From Geodermatophilus obscurus (GTDB lineage Bacteria > Actinomycetota > Actinomycetes > Mycobacteriales > Geodermatophilaceae), in NCBI RefSeq assembly GCF_900143215.1, contig NZ_FRDM01000001.1, forward strand, positions 124,001-188,000: a DNA stretch of 64,000 nt, read 5' to 3'. Both the position numbers and the translations under genes were made by a program. Positions 47,470-58,615 of this stretch are shown here, piece by piece (position 1 is the stretch's first letter; each line of letters starts with the position of its first letter). Below the pieces are notes generated by a model. The model saw only the letters and a list, made by a program, of their open reading frames with translations, did no database searches and was not told where the DNA came from.

Positions 47470-48006
47470 TCAGCCGCCGACGATCCGCGGCACCGGGCGG
47501 TCAGCACCGGCGGGCGCACCCCGCCGCGCCGCCTCCTCCTCGGACACCGGCCGCACGACCGCGCCCTCCGCGATCAGGGCCGAGGCGAAGACCGCCGCGT
47601 TGATGCCGCCGCGGTGCACCATCGCCTTCACCAGCCGGGCGCCGGTCAGCCGCTCCAGGTGCGTGCACGGCGGACAGCGCTTGACCCCGAACAGCAGCGC
47701 CTCGCCGACGGCGAACCAGCGGCCCACCAGCGACGGCAGGTCGACGCCGGCAGTCACCAGGTTCCGGCGGGTGTCGCCCGGGGTCAGCGGCACGCCGGCG
47801 TCCGCGGCGACGGCGGCGACGTCCGCGGCGTCGATCAGCGTCAGCTGCTTCTCCAGGTCGGGGTACTGCGCCCACGTCCCGCCGCCCAGCGCGTAGCGGT
47901 CGCCCTGCAGCCCGCGCCCGGCCAGCAGCCGCGCCGAGGGCACCCGCCGCATCGGCGCGGCCGCCTCGGACGTCAGCCAGATCCCGGTCAGCACGCCGCC
48001 GTCCAT
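47470..48006 (-). CDS. MOSC-domain protein
   Basis: 178 residues, ATG 48006 with GAGGAGGG upstream, overlapping the ecfT stop by one base. The MOSC beta-barrel pattern includes RLLAGRGLQGDRYALGGGTW, QLTLIDAADVAAVAADAGVP, PGDTRRNLVTAGVDLPSLVG and the Cys-bearing LLFGVKRCPPCTHLERLTGA. Such proteins bind molybdenum cofactor sulfur or act as YiiM-like reductases of N-hydroxylated bases. Being last in the biotin transporter operon is unusual; whether it acts on a biotin-related sulfur chemistry is speculative. Confidence 0.88.
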   Translation of the reverse strand: MDGGVLTGIWLTSEAAAPMRRVPSARLLAGRGLQGDRYALGGGTWAQYPDLEKQLTLIDAADVAAVAADAGVPLTPGDTRRNLVTAGVDLPSLVGRWFAVGEALLFGVKRCPPCTHLERLTGARLVKAMVHRGGINAAVFASALIAEGAVVRPVSEEEAARRGAPAGADRPVPRIVGG

Positions 48007-48632
48007 CACGCCCTCCTCGGCCGGCGCGCCGGCACGTCGTCCGCGCCCCGCGCGTCCAGCGCCTCGCCGAGCGTGGCCGCCAGCTGCAGGACCTGGATCA
48101 GCAGCGGCACCAGCAGCCCCAGCCGCATCCCCGACGCCCCCCGGGCCGCCTGCGCCTCGCGGATCCGCGCGGCCCGCTCGGCCACCACCGGGATGAACCG
48201 CAGCGTCATCGCGACCATCAGGCCCACCCGTGCTGGCCGCACGCCGACCACCTCGAGCGGCCGCAGCAGCCACTCCACGACGGCCACCAGCGCGGTCACC
48301 CGGGTGGTCGCGGTGACCACGGCCGCGGCCAGCACCAGGGTGAGCAGTCGCAGCACCGCCACCGCCCCGGTCAGCGGGTCGGTGAGCAGCAGGTGGAAGA
48401 CGAACAGGCCGGTCAGCAGCAGCCACACCGGCCGCACCTGCGCCCACAGGACCCCGGCCGGCAGCCGGGCCACCAGCAGCCCGGCGGCCAGCACGCCGAT
48501 CAGCGCCGCGACGACCACCTCGATGCGGGCAACGGCGAACAGCCCGGTTCCGAGGGCCGCGAGCGCCGCCAGCTTCAACCCGGCCCGCGCGCGGTGCACG
48601 AGGCTGGTGCCCGGTCGGTACAGCGACAGCAT
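48006..48632 (-). CDS. bioN: ECF transporter transmembrane protein (BioN/EcfT type)
   Basis: 208 residues from ATG 48632, overlapping the ATPase TGA by one base. Opening [20 protein letters not shown], several hydrophobic helices, and the two ATPase-coupling Ala-Arg-Gly motifs in RIREAQAARGASGMRLG and ALDARGADDVP. It couples the ATPase to the BioY substrate subunit in the membrane. Gene order BioY-ATPase-T is that of a dedicated biotin transporter. Confidence 0.88.
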   Translation of the reverse strand: MLSLYRPGTSLVHRARAGLKLAALAALGTGLFAVARIEVVVAALIGVLAAGLLVARLPAGVLWAQVRPVWLLLTGLFVFHLLLTDPLTGAVAVLRLLTLVLAAAVVTATTRVTALVAVVEWLLRPLEVVGVRPARVGLMVAMTLRFIPVVAERAARIREAQAARGASGMRLGLLVPLLIQVLQLAATLGEALDARGADDVPARRPRRA

Positions 48633-49363
48633 CAGCCGCACCGGGCCACGTACCAGGGCACCGTCTCGGCCGGCGTCCCGTCGGCGGCCACCCGGCCGTC
48701 CTCGAAGACCAGCACCCGGTCGAACGCGGCGAGCAGATCGAGGTGGTGGGTGACCACGACGACGTCCTGCTCGAGCCCGTCGACGACCCGCGCGACCCGG
48801 CGGGTGTTGCCCAGGTCCAGCAGCGTCGTCGGCTCGTCGAAGACCACCCGCTGCGGCTCCATGACGAGCACGCCGGCGATCGCCAGCAGCTGCTTCTGCC
48901 CGCCGGACAGCAGGTGGGCGGGGTGGTCGCGGTGTCCGTCGAGCCCGTACTGGACCAGCACCTCGTCGACCCGCCGGGCGATCTCGTCGGCCGGCACGCC
49001 CTGGTTGGTCAGCCCGAACGCCACGTCCTCGGCGACCGTGGGGTGCACGATCTGCGCGTCGGGGTCCTGGAACACGAAGCCGACCCGCCGGCGGACCTCG
49101 CGGACCTGCGTGCGGGTGTCCAGCCCGTCGACCAGCACGGTGCCGGCGGTGGGCACCACCAGCCCGTTGAGCAGCCGGGCGAACGTGCTCTTGCCCGACC
49201 CGTTGGCCCCGATGACCCCGATCCGCGCCTCGGTCAGCGTCAGCGAGACGCCGGCCAGCACGGTGCGCTCGCCGTAGGCGTGGGTGACGTCGCGCAGTTC
49301 GACGGCGGTCCGGGGCAGAGGTGGCGCGGCTGCTGCCGTGGCGCCGCGCCGTCCCCACCGCAT
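48632..49363 (-). CDS. bioM: ECF transporter ATPase (BioM type)
   Basis: 243 residues from ATG 49363; a GTG at 49375 is possible. Walker [18 protein letters not shown]-loop [20 protein letters not shown], signature [16 protein letters not shown], Walker [16 protein letters not shown] and the switch His in [11 protein letters not shown]. All are typical of CbiO/BioM ATPases. It energises biotin import with BioN and BioY encoded on either side, and lies 18 nt downstream of the bioY stop. Confidence 0.9.
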   Translation of the reverse strand: MRWGRRGATAAAAPPLPRTAVELRDVTHAYGERTVLAGVSLTLTEARIGVIGANGSGKSTFARLLNGLVVPTAGTVLVDGLDTRTQVREVRRRVGFVFQDPDAQIVHPTVAEDVAFGLTNQGVPADEIARRVDEVLVQYGLDGHRDHPAHLLSGGQKQLLAIAGVLVMEPQRVVFDEPTTLLDLGNTRRVARVVDGLEQDVVVVTHHLDLLAAFDRVLVFEDGRVAADGTPAETVPWYVARCG

Positions 49364-49381
49364 GGCAGCGACCACCCGGTC

Positions 49382-49948
49382 TCAGCCCGCGGTCGCGCGC
49401 CGGCTGGGCAGCTCGATCACCGGGTAGGCGCGACGCACCGCCACGGCGACCACCGAGGCCGCCACGGCCTTGACGACGTCCCCGGGGATGAACGCCAGCG
49501 AGCCGATGGCCGAGGCCGACAGCGGGATGTCGGCGTAGAGGCTGGTGAACGGGATGCCGATCGCGTAGATCACCGCGATGCCGCCGACCAGGTTGGCGAC
49601 CAGCGCCCAGGCGAGGTTGTACCGCCGCCAGAACCGCTCGGTCAGCCAGCCGACGACGAACGCGGCGATCGGCCAGCTGTAGAGGTAGCCGGCCGTCGGT
49701 CCGACGAAGACGCCCAGGCCGCCGGCACCGCTGGCCAGCAGGGGTGCCCCCATCGCCACGACGGCCAGGAAGAGCAGCAGCGCCAGCCCGCCGCGCCTGG
49801 CGCCGAGCACCGAGCCGGCCAGCATCACGCCGAGCGTCTGGGCGGTGATGGGCACCGGGATGCCCGGCACCGGGACCGGCGGGATCTGGCCGAGCACGGC
49901 GACGATGGCCGCGAAGAGCGCGACGTAGGCGAGGTCCCTGGTCTTCAC
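49382..49948 (-). CDS. bioY: biotin transporter substrate-binding subunit BioY
   Basis: 188 residues from GTG 49948 with GGAGGAG upstream. Six hydrophobic helices. The signature regions include IPPVPVPGIPVPITAQTLGV, MLAGSVLGARRGGLALLLFL and GPTAGYLYSWPIAAFVVGWL, followed by IPFTSLYADIPLSAS. BioY is the high-affinity biotin S-component. First gene of bioY-bioM-bioN-MOSC. Biotin is required here by AccA1. No BirA/BioR box could be recognised upstream. Confidence 0.95.
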   Translation of the reverse strand: MKTRDLAYVALFAAIVAVLGQIPPVPVPGIPVPITAQTLGVMLAGSVLGARRGGLALLLFLAVVAMGAPLLASGAGGLGVFVGPTAGYLYSWPIAAFVVGWLTERFWRRYNLAWALVANLVGGIAVIYAIGIPFTSLYADIPLSASAIGSLAFIPGDVVKAVAASVVAVAVRRAYPVIELPSRRATAG

Positions 49949-50037
49949 GGCGATCTCCTCCCGGGGTGCGCGGAACACACCACGCAGCTCCCGGCGGAAG
50001 GTACCCGAGGACCGGCGCGTTGCCGCCGCCCGCCCGC

Positions 50038-51630
50038 TCAGGCGCGGAGCCACACCGCCGTGTCCGCCGGGACGCTCCCGCCGCTGACGTCGGCGCTGGC
50101 CAGCAGGACCTCGCCCTCGGGCAGCGCGACGTCGCCGCCCGAGACGTTGAGCAGGCAGACCAGCCCGCCCGGGCGACGGAACGCCAGACACCCCTCCGGC
50201 GCGGGCAGCCACGCCAGCGAGTCGCCGGCGAAGGCGGGCGAGGTCCGCCGCAGCGCGAGCGCCGCTCGGTACAGCGACAGCACCGAACGGGGGTCGCCGG
50301 CCTGTGCCTCGGCGGTCAGCGCTCCCCAGCCCTCCGGCATCGGCAGCCAGGTCCCGGTGCGCGAGGAGAAGCCGTAGGACGGGGTCGTGCCCGACCACGG
50401 CACCGGGATGCGGCAGGCGTCGCGCCCGCGCTCGGTGCGTCCGGACCGCTCCCAGATCGGGTCCTGCAGCACCTCGTCGGGCAGGTCGACGTCCGGCATG
50501 CCGAGCTCGTCGCCGTTGTAGAGGTAGGCCGCCCCGGGCAGCGCCAGCTGCAGCAGCGCCGCGGCCCGGGCCCGCCGGGTGCCCTGCGCGCCGCCGCCGT
50601 AGCGGGTGACGTGCCGCGGGCGGTCGTGGTTGGACAGCACCCAGCAGGCCGGCGCCGGCGTGCCGGCCACGGTGGCCAGCGAGTGGACGACGGCGTCGCG
50701 CAGCTCGTCGACGTCCCAGTCGGCGGTCAGCAGCTTGAAGTTGAAGGCCAGCTGCAGCTCGTCGGGACGCAGGTACTGCGCCAACCGGTCGTCGTCGGAG
50801 ACCCAGACCTCGCCGACGGCCATGGCCCCGGGGTACCGGTCGAGGACGGCGCGGACCCGCCGGTGCACGTCGTGCACCCCGTCGTCGTCGAACCGGTGGT
50901 CGCCGGGGCCGTGGTCGTCGAGCAGGCCGGTGTCCTCCATCGGCTCCATGTCCGGCAGGCCCGCCGGCTTGGCCATGCCGTGCGCGACGTCGATGCGGAA
51001 GCCGTCGACCCCGCGGTCGAGCCAGAACCGCATCGTGGTCTCGAGGTCGGCGAGCACCTCGGGGTCGGTGAAGTCCAGGTCGGGCTGCTCCGGCGCGAAG
51101 ACGTGCAGGTACCACTGCCCGTCGTCGACCCGGGTCCAGGCCGGCCCGCCGAAGACCGAGGGCCAGTTGTTGGGCGGCTCGGCGCCGTCGGGGCCGCGGC
51201 CGTTCCGGAACAGGTAACGGGCCCGCTCCGGCGATCCGGGGCCGGCGTCCAGTGCGGCCTGGAACCAGGCGTGCCGGTCGGAGGTGTGGTTGGGCACCAG
51301 GTCGACGGTCACCCGGATGCCGAGCGCGTGCGCCTCGGCCAGGAGCGCGTCGAACTCGGCGAGGTCGCCGAAGACCGGCTCGACGTCGCGCGGGTCGGCG
51401 ACGTCGTAGCCGTGGTCGGCCATGGGCGAGGGGTAGAAGGGCGTGATCCACAGCGCGTCGATGCCGAGCGCGGCCAGGTGCGGCAGGCGGGCGCGGATGC
51501 CGGCCAGATCGCCGACGCCGTCACCGTTCCCGTCGGCGAAGCTGCGGATGTAGACCTGGTAGAAGACCGCGTCGCGCCACCAGTCGACGTCGGCGCGGCG
51601 GGCGGCGGGCAGGGTCGTGTCCGGGCTCAC
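50038..51630 (-). CDS. glycoside hydrolase family 13 (alpha-glucosidase type)
   Basis: 530 residues, GTG start. Family 13 regions are clear: VYQVYIRSFADGNGDGVGDL, region I VTVDLVPNHTSD, region II GVDGFRIDVAHGM with the nucleophile Asp, region III AMAVGEVWVSDD with the acid/base Glu, and region IV CWVLSNHDRPR. The QVYIRSF and GDGVGDL features and the overall length fit oligo-1,6-/alpha-glucosidases of the AglA type. No signal peptide, so a cytoplasmic enzyme acting on imported malto- or isomalto-oligosaccharides. It is separate from the bioY operon by 89 bp. Confidence 0.93.
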   Translation of the reverse strand: MSPDTTLPAARRADVDWWRDAVFYQVYIRSFADGNGDGVGDLAGIRARLPHLAALGIDALWITPFYPSPMADHGYDVADPRDVEPVFGDLAEFDALLAEAHALGIRVTVDLVPNHTSDRHAWFQAALDAGPGSPERARYLFRNGRGPDGAEPPNNWPSVFGGPAWTRVDDGQWYLHVFAPEQPDLDFTDPEVLADLETTMRFWLDRGVDGFRIDVAHGMAKPAGLPDMEPMEDTGLLDDHGPGDHRFDDDGVHDVHRRVRAVLDRYPGAMAVGEVWVSDDDRLAQYLRPDELQLAFNFKLLTADWDVDELRDAVVHSLATVAGTPAPACWVLSNHDRPRHVTRYGGGAQGTRRARAAALLQLALPGAAYLYNGDELGMPDVDLPDEVLQDPIWERSGRTERGRDACRIPVPWSGTTPSYGFSSRTGTWLPMPEGWGALTAEAQAGDPRSVLSLYRAALALRRTSPAFAGDSLAWLPAPEGCLAFRRPGGLVCLLNVSGGDVALPEGEVLLASADVSGGSVPADTAVWLRA

Positions 51631-51705
51631 CGGTCTCCTCGAGATGTCGACGGCCCCTCGCAGGAACCCGCCTCCAGTGTGCGATCGGCGGGGGCCGCGG
51701 GTCCG

Positions 51706-52095
51706 TCAGCGGTTCTGCATGCTGTGCGCGGCCATCTCCAGGTACCCCCACAGCGTCGCGTCCTGCTCGGGGGTCAGCTCCAGGGAGTCGACGGCGTCGC
51801 GCATGTGGCGCAGCCACGCGTCGCGCTCGGCGGGGCCGATGGCGAAGGGCGCGTGGCGCATGCGCAGCCGGGGGTGGCCGCGCGCGTCGGAGTAGGTGGT
51901 CGGACCGCCCCAGTACTGCTCCAGGAACGTGCGCAGCCGGGTCTCGGCGCCCGCCCAGTCGTCCTGGGGGTACAGCGGCGCGAGCACCGGGTCGGCGCGC
52001 ACGCCGGCGTAGAAGCGGGCCACGAGCCGGGAGAAGGTGGGCGCGCCGCCGACCTCCTCGTAGAAGGTCCGGGCCGACGGCAGGGATCGGCTCAT
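51706..52095 (-). CDS. glbO: group II truncated hemoglobin
   Basis: 129 residues. TrHbII markers: SFYEEVGG-like opening ([20 protein letters not shown]), then [40 protein letters not shown], the proximal His in [15 protein letters not shown], and the G-helix Trp of [11 protein letters not shown] heme protein for O2/peroxide or NO chemistry in the cytoplasm. Its ATG overlaps the MFS stop in an ATGA, placing it last in an mscS-MFS-glbO operon. Confidence 0.95.
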   Translation of the reverse strand: MSRSLPSARTFYEEVGGAPTFSRLVARFYAGVRADPVLAPLYPQDDWAGAETRLRTFLEQYWGGPTTYSDARGHPRLRMRHAPFAIGPAERDAWLRHMRDAVDSLELTPEQDATLWGYLEMAAHSMQNR

Positions 52096-53408
52096 GTCCT
52101 CGATCGTCCCGCAGCGGCCGGGGCCGCTGCCACGTGACCCTGGGTACGCACGTAGCCGACGAGCGGCGGGAGGACGGCCAGCAGCCCCACCCCGCCGATC
52201 AGGGCCACCACGCCGCCGGGCGCGAGCCCCTCGGCCGCGGCGCCGGCGGCGAGCACGCCGATGCCCTGGACGCCGTAGAGCCCGCTGACCGCGACCCCGA
52301 AGGCGCGGCCCCGGTAGGCCGGCGGCACGGCCTGCACGAAGGCGACGTTGAGCGGGATCGTCCAGGCCAGACCCAGCCCGGCGACGAACATGAGCGCGAC
52401 GACGGCCGCGTAGGCGCCCTGGCCGGGTGCCCCCCACACGGTGACCAGCCCGGCCACCAGGATCGGGAGCAGCGACAGGACGACGAGGTGCGGCACCAGC
52501 TGCTCGCGGCGCTGCTGGGTGAGCCCGCGGGCGACGAGCAGCCCGCCCACGGTGACCCCGGCGGGGTTGGCCGCGAGCAGCACGCCGATCTGGGTCGCGC
52601 CCTGGCCGAGCTGCTCGACCAGCGGTGCGGCGATGCCCTCCGGGGCGTTGGCGAACAGGGTGCCCACCCAGGTGACGGCGATGATCGCCCGCAGCCGGGG
52701 TGTCCGGCCGATCAGCCGCAGCCCCTCGGCGGCGTCCCGCCACATCGAGCGGGGTCCCTCGGCCTCGCCGCCGTCGTCCGGGGCCGGGCGGCGCTGCAGC
52801 CGGGCCCACAGCCAGACGGCGGAGACGGCGAAGGTGGCCGCGTCGAGCAGCAGCGCCGCCGACGGGTCCAGCACGGCGACCAGCGCGCCGCCCAGCACGA
52901 ACCCGAGGACCTGGGCCACCTGCGAGCCGACGTTGGTCAGGGACGTCGCCAGCGCGTACCCCTCGCCGTCGAGGACGTCGGCCATGAGCGCCGACCGGGC
53001 GGACTCGAACGGCGGCCCGCACACCGCCACGACGAACAGCAGGACCAGCAGCACCGGCAGCGGCGTCCCGGGGACGGCCATGAGGGCGACCAGCAGGGCG
53101 CGCGCGGTGTCGCTGGCGATGAGCACCCGGTGCCGCGGGAGCCGGTCGGCGAGGGTGGACAGCAGCGGCCCGCCCAGCAGCCACGGCAGGTAGCTGATCG
53201 CGAAGGTCACCGCGGACAGCAGCGGCGAGTCGGTGCGCTGGTAGACCAGCACGGTCAGCGCGACGCGGGCCAGCTCGTCGCCGATGGTCGACAGCAGGTA
53301 GCTGCCGAACAGCGGCCGGAACTCCCGGACGGCGAACAGCCCGCGGAAGGTCGCCGGGCGGGGGGCTGCGCCGGCCGGGCTCCCGCCGGCCGGCGCGCTG
53401 CCGCTCAG
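52092..53408 (-). CDS. MFS transporter
   Basis: 438 residues if translation starts at CTG 53408; no ATG, GTG or TTG occurs between the mscS stop and the first helix. The CTG overlaps the mscS TGA as CTGA, like an ATGA coupling, with GGCGGGGG upstream. Twelve helices; the opening [20 protein letters not shown], the loop [37 protein letters not shown] and [20 protein letters not shown] fit enterobactin-exporter-like/tetracycline-type MFS proteins. The substrate is unknown. It ends in an ATGA overlap with glbO. Confidence 0.85.
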   Translation of the reverse strand: MSGSAPAGGSPAGAAPRPATFRGLFAVREFRPLFGSYLLSTIGDELARVALTVLVYQRTDSPLLSAVTFAISYLPWLLGGPLLSTLADRLPRHRVLIASDTARALLVALMAVPGTPLPVLLVLLFVVAVCGPPFESARSALMADVLDGEGYALATSLTNVGSQVAQVLGFVLGGALVAVLDPSAALLLDAATFAVSAVWLWARLQRRPAPDDGGEAEGPRSMWRDAAEGLRLIGRTPRLRAIIAVTWVGTLFANAPEGIAAPLVEQLGQGATQIGVLLAANPAGVTVGGLLVARGLTQQRREQLVPHLVVLSLLPILVAGLVTVWGAPGQGAYAAVVALMFVAGLGLAWTIPLNVAFVQAVPPAYRGRAFGVAVSGLYGVQGIGVLAAGAAAEGLAPGGVVALIGGVGLLAVLPPLVGYVRTQGHVAAAPAAAGRSRT

Positions 53409-54415
53409 CGGGCCCCCGCCGGGGCGCCGGCCGCGGACAGCAGCGGCAGGGGCGTGCGGATGCCCTCGGCGACGAAGCGCTCCTTGAGCCGCATGCGCAG
53501 CTCGCGGCCGACCCGCCACTGGTCGGCGTTGGTGGTGCGGACCTGCAGGCGCATGAACACACCCTCCGAGGTGATCTGCTCGACGCCGAGGGACTCCGGC
53601 TCGGACAGCAGCACCCCGGCCCACTCGTCCTCGACGTACAGCGCGTCGGCCACCTCCTGCATCACCGCCCGGCAGCGCTCGAGGTCGGTGTCGTGGGCCA
53701 CCGGCATGTCGATGACCACCTGGGCGTAACCCTGGCTCTTGTTGCCGACCCGCAGGATCTCGCCGTTGCGGGCGTACCAAACCACGCCGTTGACGTCGCG
53801 CACGCGGGTGATCCGCAGGCCGACCGCCTCCACCGTGCCGCTGGCCTCGCCGAGGTCGACGACGTCACCGACGCCGTACTGGTCCTCGAGGATGATCCCG
53901 ATCCCGGCGATGAAGTCCTTGACCAGATTCTGCGCGCCGAAGCCCAGCGCGACACCCACCACGCCCGCGCTGGCCAGGATCGGCGCCAGGTTGATGCCGA
54001 GCTCGCCGAGCACCAGCACCACGGCGATGCCCAGCACCACGATCGAGGCGCAGCTGCGCAGCACCGACCCGATGGCCTCGGCCCGCTGGGTGCGCCGGGC
54101 GGCGACCTGCTCCGCGCCGTCCCCCACGGCGGCCGCGCGCAGCCGGCGGGCCCGCAGGATCGAGGGGACCGGGCTGCCGGCGGTGGAGTCGGTCAGCCGG
54201 CGGATCGCCCGGTGCGCCAGGTGCCGCACCAGGACGGCGACGACGACGATCAGCAGGATCCGCGCCGGTGTGGCGATCAGCGCCTCGGCGTTCTCCGCCA
54301 GCCACGCGGTCCCCCACCAGTCGTAGACCTGCTGGCAGAGCCAGTAGTCGGCGCAGTCGGGCATGGAGCCGGTCCCGCCGTCTGCGGCGGCGATCACGGA
54401 CGGTGAAGCAGTCAT
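53405..54415 (-). CDS. mscS: small-conductance mechanosensitive channel (MscS)
   Basis: 336 residues from ATG 54415. N-terminal external segment and helices, then the pore-lining TM3 region [40 protein letters not shown], and the beta domain [40 protein letters not shown] cytoplasmic cage domain follows. It opens under membrane tension to release solutes. The length is close to YggB-like MscS. First gene of the overlapping operon with the MFS and glbO genes. Confidence 0.92.
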   Translation of the reverse strand: MTASPSVIAAADGGTGSMPDCADYWLCQQVYDWWGTAWLAENAEALIATPARILLIVVVAVLVRHLAHRAIRRLTDSTAGSPVPSILRARRLRAAAVGDGAEQVAARRTQRAEAIGSVLRSCASIVVLGIAVVLVLGELGINLAPILASAGVVGVALGFGAQNLVKDFIAGIGIILEDQYGVGDVVDLGEASGTVEAVGLRITRVRDVNGVVWYARNGEILRVGNKSQGYAQVVIDMPVAHDTDLERCRAVMQEVADALYVEDEWAGVLLSEPESLGVEQITSEGVFMRLQVRTTNADQWRVGRELRMRLKERFVAEGIRTPLPLLSAAGAPAGAR

Positions 54416-54487
54416 CACGCCGATACTCTCAGGTGCGGGAAGGCAACCCCAGGTGCATGCCGCATGGCGCGGCACACGAACCAGGGA

Positions 54488-56563
<2,076 letters not shown>

Positions 56564-56777
56564 GCGCCCACGGTAGTGAGGACGGGACGGGTGTCCCCGG
56601 ACCGTCCGGGACTTCCCGGGAGCGCCGGAGCGCGGTCCCAGGTCAGAATGGGAGCGCCCACGGGTCGCACTGCACCCGGCGCGCGGCCCCGGGCGCCGGA
56701 GGTGCCCCGTGCCGCGTACCGCGTCCGGGTCGTCCGCAGGCCATCCAGGTCCGCGGCGCGACCACCACTCCCATCTG

Positions 56778-57314
56778 ATGACACCTGTCCCGGCGCGGTC
56801 GACCGCCGCCGCGACGCTGCTGCTCAACGCCACCTACGAGCCGCTGTGCGTGGTCTCCAGCCGGCGCGCCATCGTGCTCGTGCTCGCCGACAAGGCGGTC
56901 TCGGTGCACAGCGCGCCCGAGGAGGTGCACGCCGAGACGGTGGTCCTGCCCGTTCCGGTGGTGGTGCGCCTGACCCGTTACGTGCGGGTGCCCTACCCGG
57001 CGCAGGTCCCGCTCTCCCGGCGGGCGGTGTTCCACCGCGACGCCTCGACCTGCGTCTACTGCGGCAGCTCGGCCACGAGCATCGACCACGTCGTCCCGCG
57101 CAGCCGCGGCGGCACGCACACCTGGGACAACGTCGTCGCGGCCTGCCGGCGGTGCAACCACACCAAGGCCGACCGGTCGCTGGCCGAGCTCGGGTGGAAG
57201 CTGCCGCACCCGCCGCGTACCCCCAGCGGCGCGGCCTGGCGGCTGCTCGGCGCGCGCACCGTCGACCCGCGCTGGCGGGAGTGGCTGGGCATGCCGGAGA
57301 GCGTGTCGGCCTGA
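56778..57314 (+). CDS. HNH endonuclease family protein
   Basis: 178 residues from ATG 56778. The N-terminal [20 protein letters not shown], and then [60 protein letters not shown], give a zinc-stabilised HNH fold (two CxxC) with the catalytic His-Asn-His. This compact HNH family, with the LNATYEPL opening, is common and single-copy in actinobacteria. The biological role (repair or restriction-like) is not defined. A palindromic element begins one base after its stop. Confidence 0.92.
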   Translation: MTPVPARSTAAATLLLNATYEPLCVVSSRRAIVLVLADKAVSVHSAPEEVHAETVVLPVPVVVRLTRYVRVPYPAQVPLSRRAVFHRDASTCVYCGSSATSIDHVVPRSRGGTHTWDNVVAACRRCNHTKADRSLAELGWKLPHPPRTPSGAAWRLLGARTVDPRWREWLGMPESVSA

Positions 57315-57376
57315 TGGAAGGACCCTCCTGCCCCCCACCACTCGCAGGCTCGCGGCGGGCCCCTGCCGTGGGGCCG
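57315..57376 (+). repeat. palindromic intergenic element, stop-anchored copy
   Basis: TGGAAGGACCCTCCTGCC to GCCGTGGGGCC, with inner CCCCCCACCACTCGCAGGCT. It fills almost the entire 67-bp gap between the HNH stop and the next ATG, so it may attenuate transcription into the next gene. Confidence 0.7.
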
Positions 57377-57381
57377 CACCC

Positions 57382-58257
57382 ATGACGTCGCCGGCGACGG
57401 CGCGGCGGATGTGGGCGCTGGGCGAGCCCTACCACGCGCTCACCTACTTCGCCGACGAGTGCCGGACGGCCGCCGAGGCGACCGGGCTGCGTGGCTTCTG
57501 GCGCGGCTACTTCGCCATGCGGGCCGCGCCCATGGGCCCGGTCGGAGCCGAGGTGGTGACGGCCACCTTCTACAACTTCGCGCCCGCGTTCGTGGCCGGC
57601 CGCGTACCGGACGTGTGGCAGGTGGTCGATCCCGCGTCGGTGCTGGCCGCGCGGCTGGCCGGGGTGGCCGCCGCGGTGCGCCGGACGCTGGGGGAGGAGT
57701 GGCCGGCCTCCGCCGCGGCGGCGGAGGCCGCCGAGCTGCTCACCGCGGCAGCGGCCGCGGTGGACGCCCCCGGCCGGCCGCTCGCGGCGGCGAACGCCGG
57801 GCTGCCGGTGCCTGCGGAGCCGCACCTGGCCGTCTGGCAGTCGCTGACCACGCTGCGGGAGCACCGCGGCGACGGGCACAACGCCGCGCTGCTGCAGCGG
57901 GGCATCTCCGGGGTCGGCGCACACGTGCTGGCCGCCGCGGCCGGCCGGACGGCCCGGGAGTGGCTGCTCCGCGCCCGCGGGTGGGACGACGACGCGTGGA
58001 CGACCGCCGCCGAGGAGCTCGCCGCCCGCGGCTGGCTGGCCGGCGAGGAGCTCACCGCGGAGGGCGCCGCGATCGTCGCCGCGGTGGAGGCCGACACCGA
58101 CCGGCTGGCGCTGGCACCGTGGCAGGCACTGGGTGACCGGCGGTGCGACCGGCTGGCGGAGCTGCTCGCGCCGGTGCGCCGCGCCGTCGTCGCGGCGGGC
58201 GCCTGGCCGGAGGTCAACCCGATCGGCGTTCCGGACCCGGACCGTGGCGCACCTTGA
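57382..58257 (+). CDS. SCO6745-family protein
   Basis: 291 residues from ATG 57382. Opening [20 protein letters not shown], then [40 protein letters not shown] and the late [40 protein letters not shown]. This combination is the SCO6745 family of actinobacteria: helical, with a winged-helix-like C-terminal part related to MarR-type folds. No catalytic motif or DNA-binding role is established. The preceding element leaves only 5 nt to the start codon; no ribosome site is distinct. Confidence 0.75.
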   Translation: MTSPATARRMWALGEPYHALTYFADECRTAAEATGLRGFWRGYFAMRAAPMGPVGAEVVTATFYNFAPAFVAGRVPDVWQVVDPASVLAARLAGVAAAVRRTLGEEWPASAAAAEAAELLTAAAAAVDAPGRPLAAANAGLPVPAEPHLAVWQSLTTLREHRGDGHNAALLQRGISGVGAHVLAAAAGRTAREWLLRARGWDDDAWTTAAEELAARGWLAGEELTAEGAAIVAAVEADTDRLALAPWQALGDRRCDRLAELLAPVRRAVVAAGAWPEVNPIGVPDPDRGAP

Positions 58258-58479
58258 GTTCGCGCGGACGGCGCGCCCCGTTCGGGGAGGTGCCCGGATG
58301 ACCCCGATCGTCCGCACCCGGCGCGGTCCGGTGCCCGGGGACGGGACGCCGGGGGACTGAGGGCGAGAGGGTTGGCGACATCACCGACTCCTCGCCCGTT
58401 GGCCCGTCCGAACCTGCCAGTCGGTGCGGCTCACGTCCTCCGCCGACGGGCAAGAGCTGCCGACGGCTCGGTCGTCCCG
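58258..58479. other. intergenic region upstream of the surface-protein operon
   Basis: With the repeats at 58480-58508 and the leader to 58615, this makes a 358-bp gene-free gap. Open frames here have no domains or ribosome sites. Confidence 0.4.
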
Positions 58480-58508
58480 GGTCACACTGTGGTCACACCA
58501 GGTCACAC
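58480..58508. promoter_or_regulatory. three phased GGTCACAC repeats
   Basis: Direct repeats at 58480-58487, 58491-58498 and 58501-58508, spaced 11 and 10 bp, so on one helical face. GTCACA direct repeats resemble the binding motif described for the actinobacterial response regulator MtrA. A further GGTCACGTCAC lies at about 58549-58560. They sit 108 bp before the surface-protein start. Confidence 0.5.
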
Positions 58509-58615
58509 ATGACTCATGCCGCGTGTTCAGCACTCAGGCGAACTGACTGGTCACGTCACGTTCCCGCCGCAGCCAGCGCCGACGGGGTGCTGCGGTCGCC
58601 GGAAGGTGTCCTCTC

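Noticed and set aside
58214-58453. 79-codon minus-strand frame
   Set aside because: Overlaps the SCO6745-family gene end; composition is that of a random high-GC frame.
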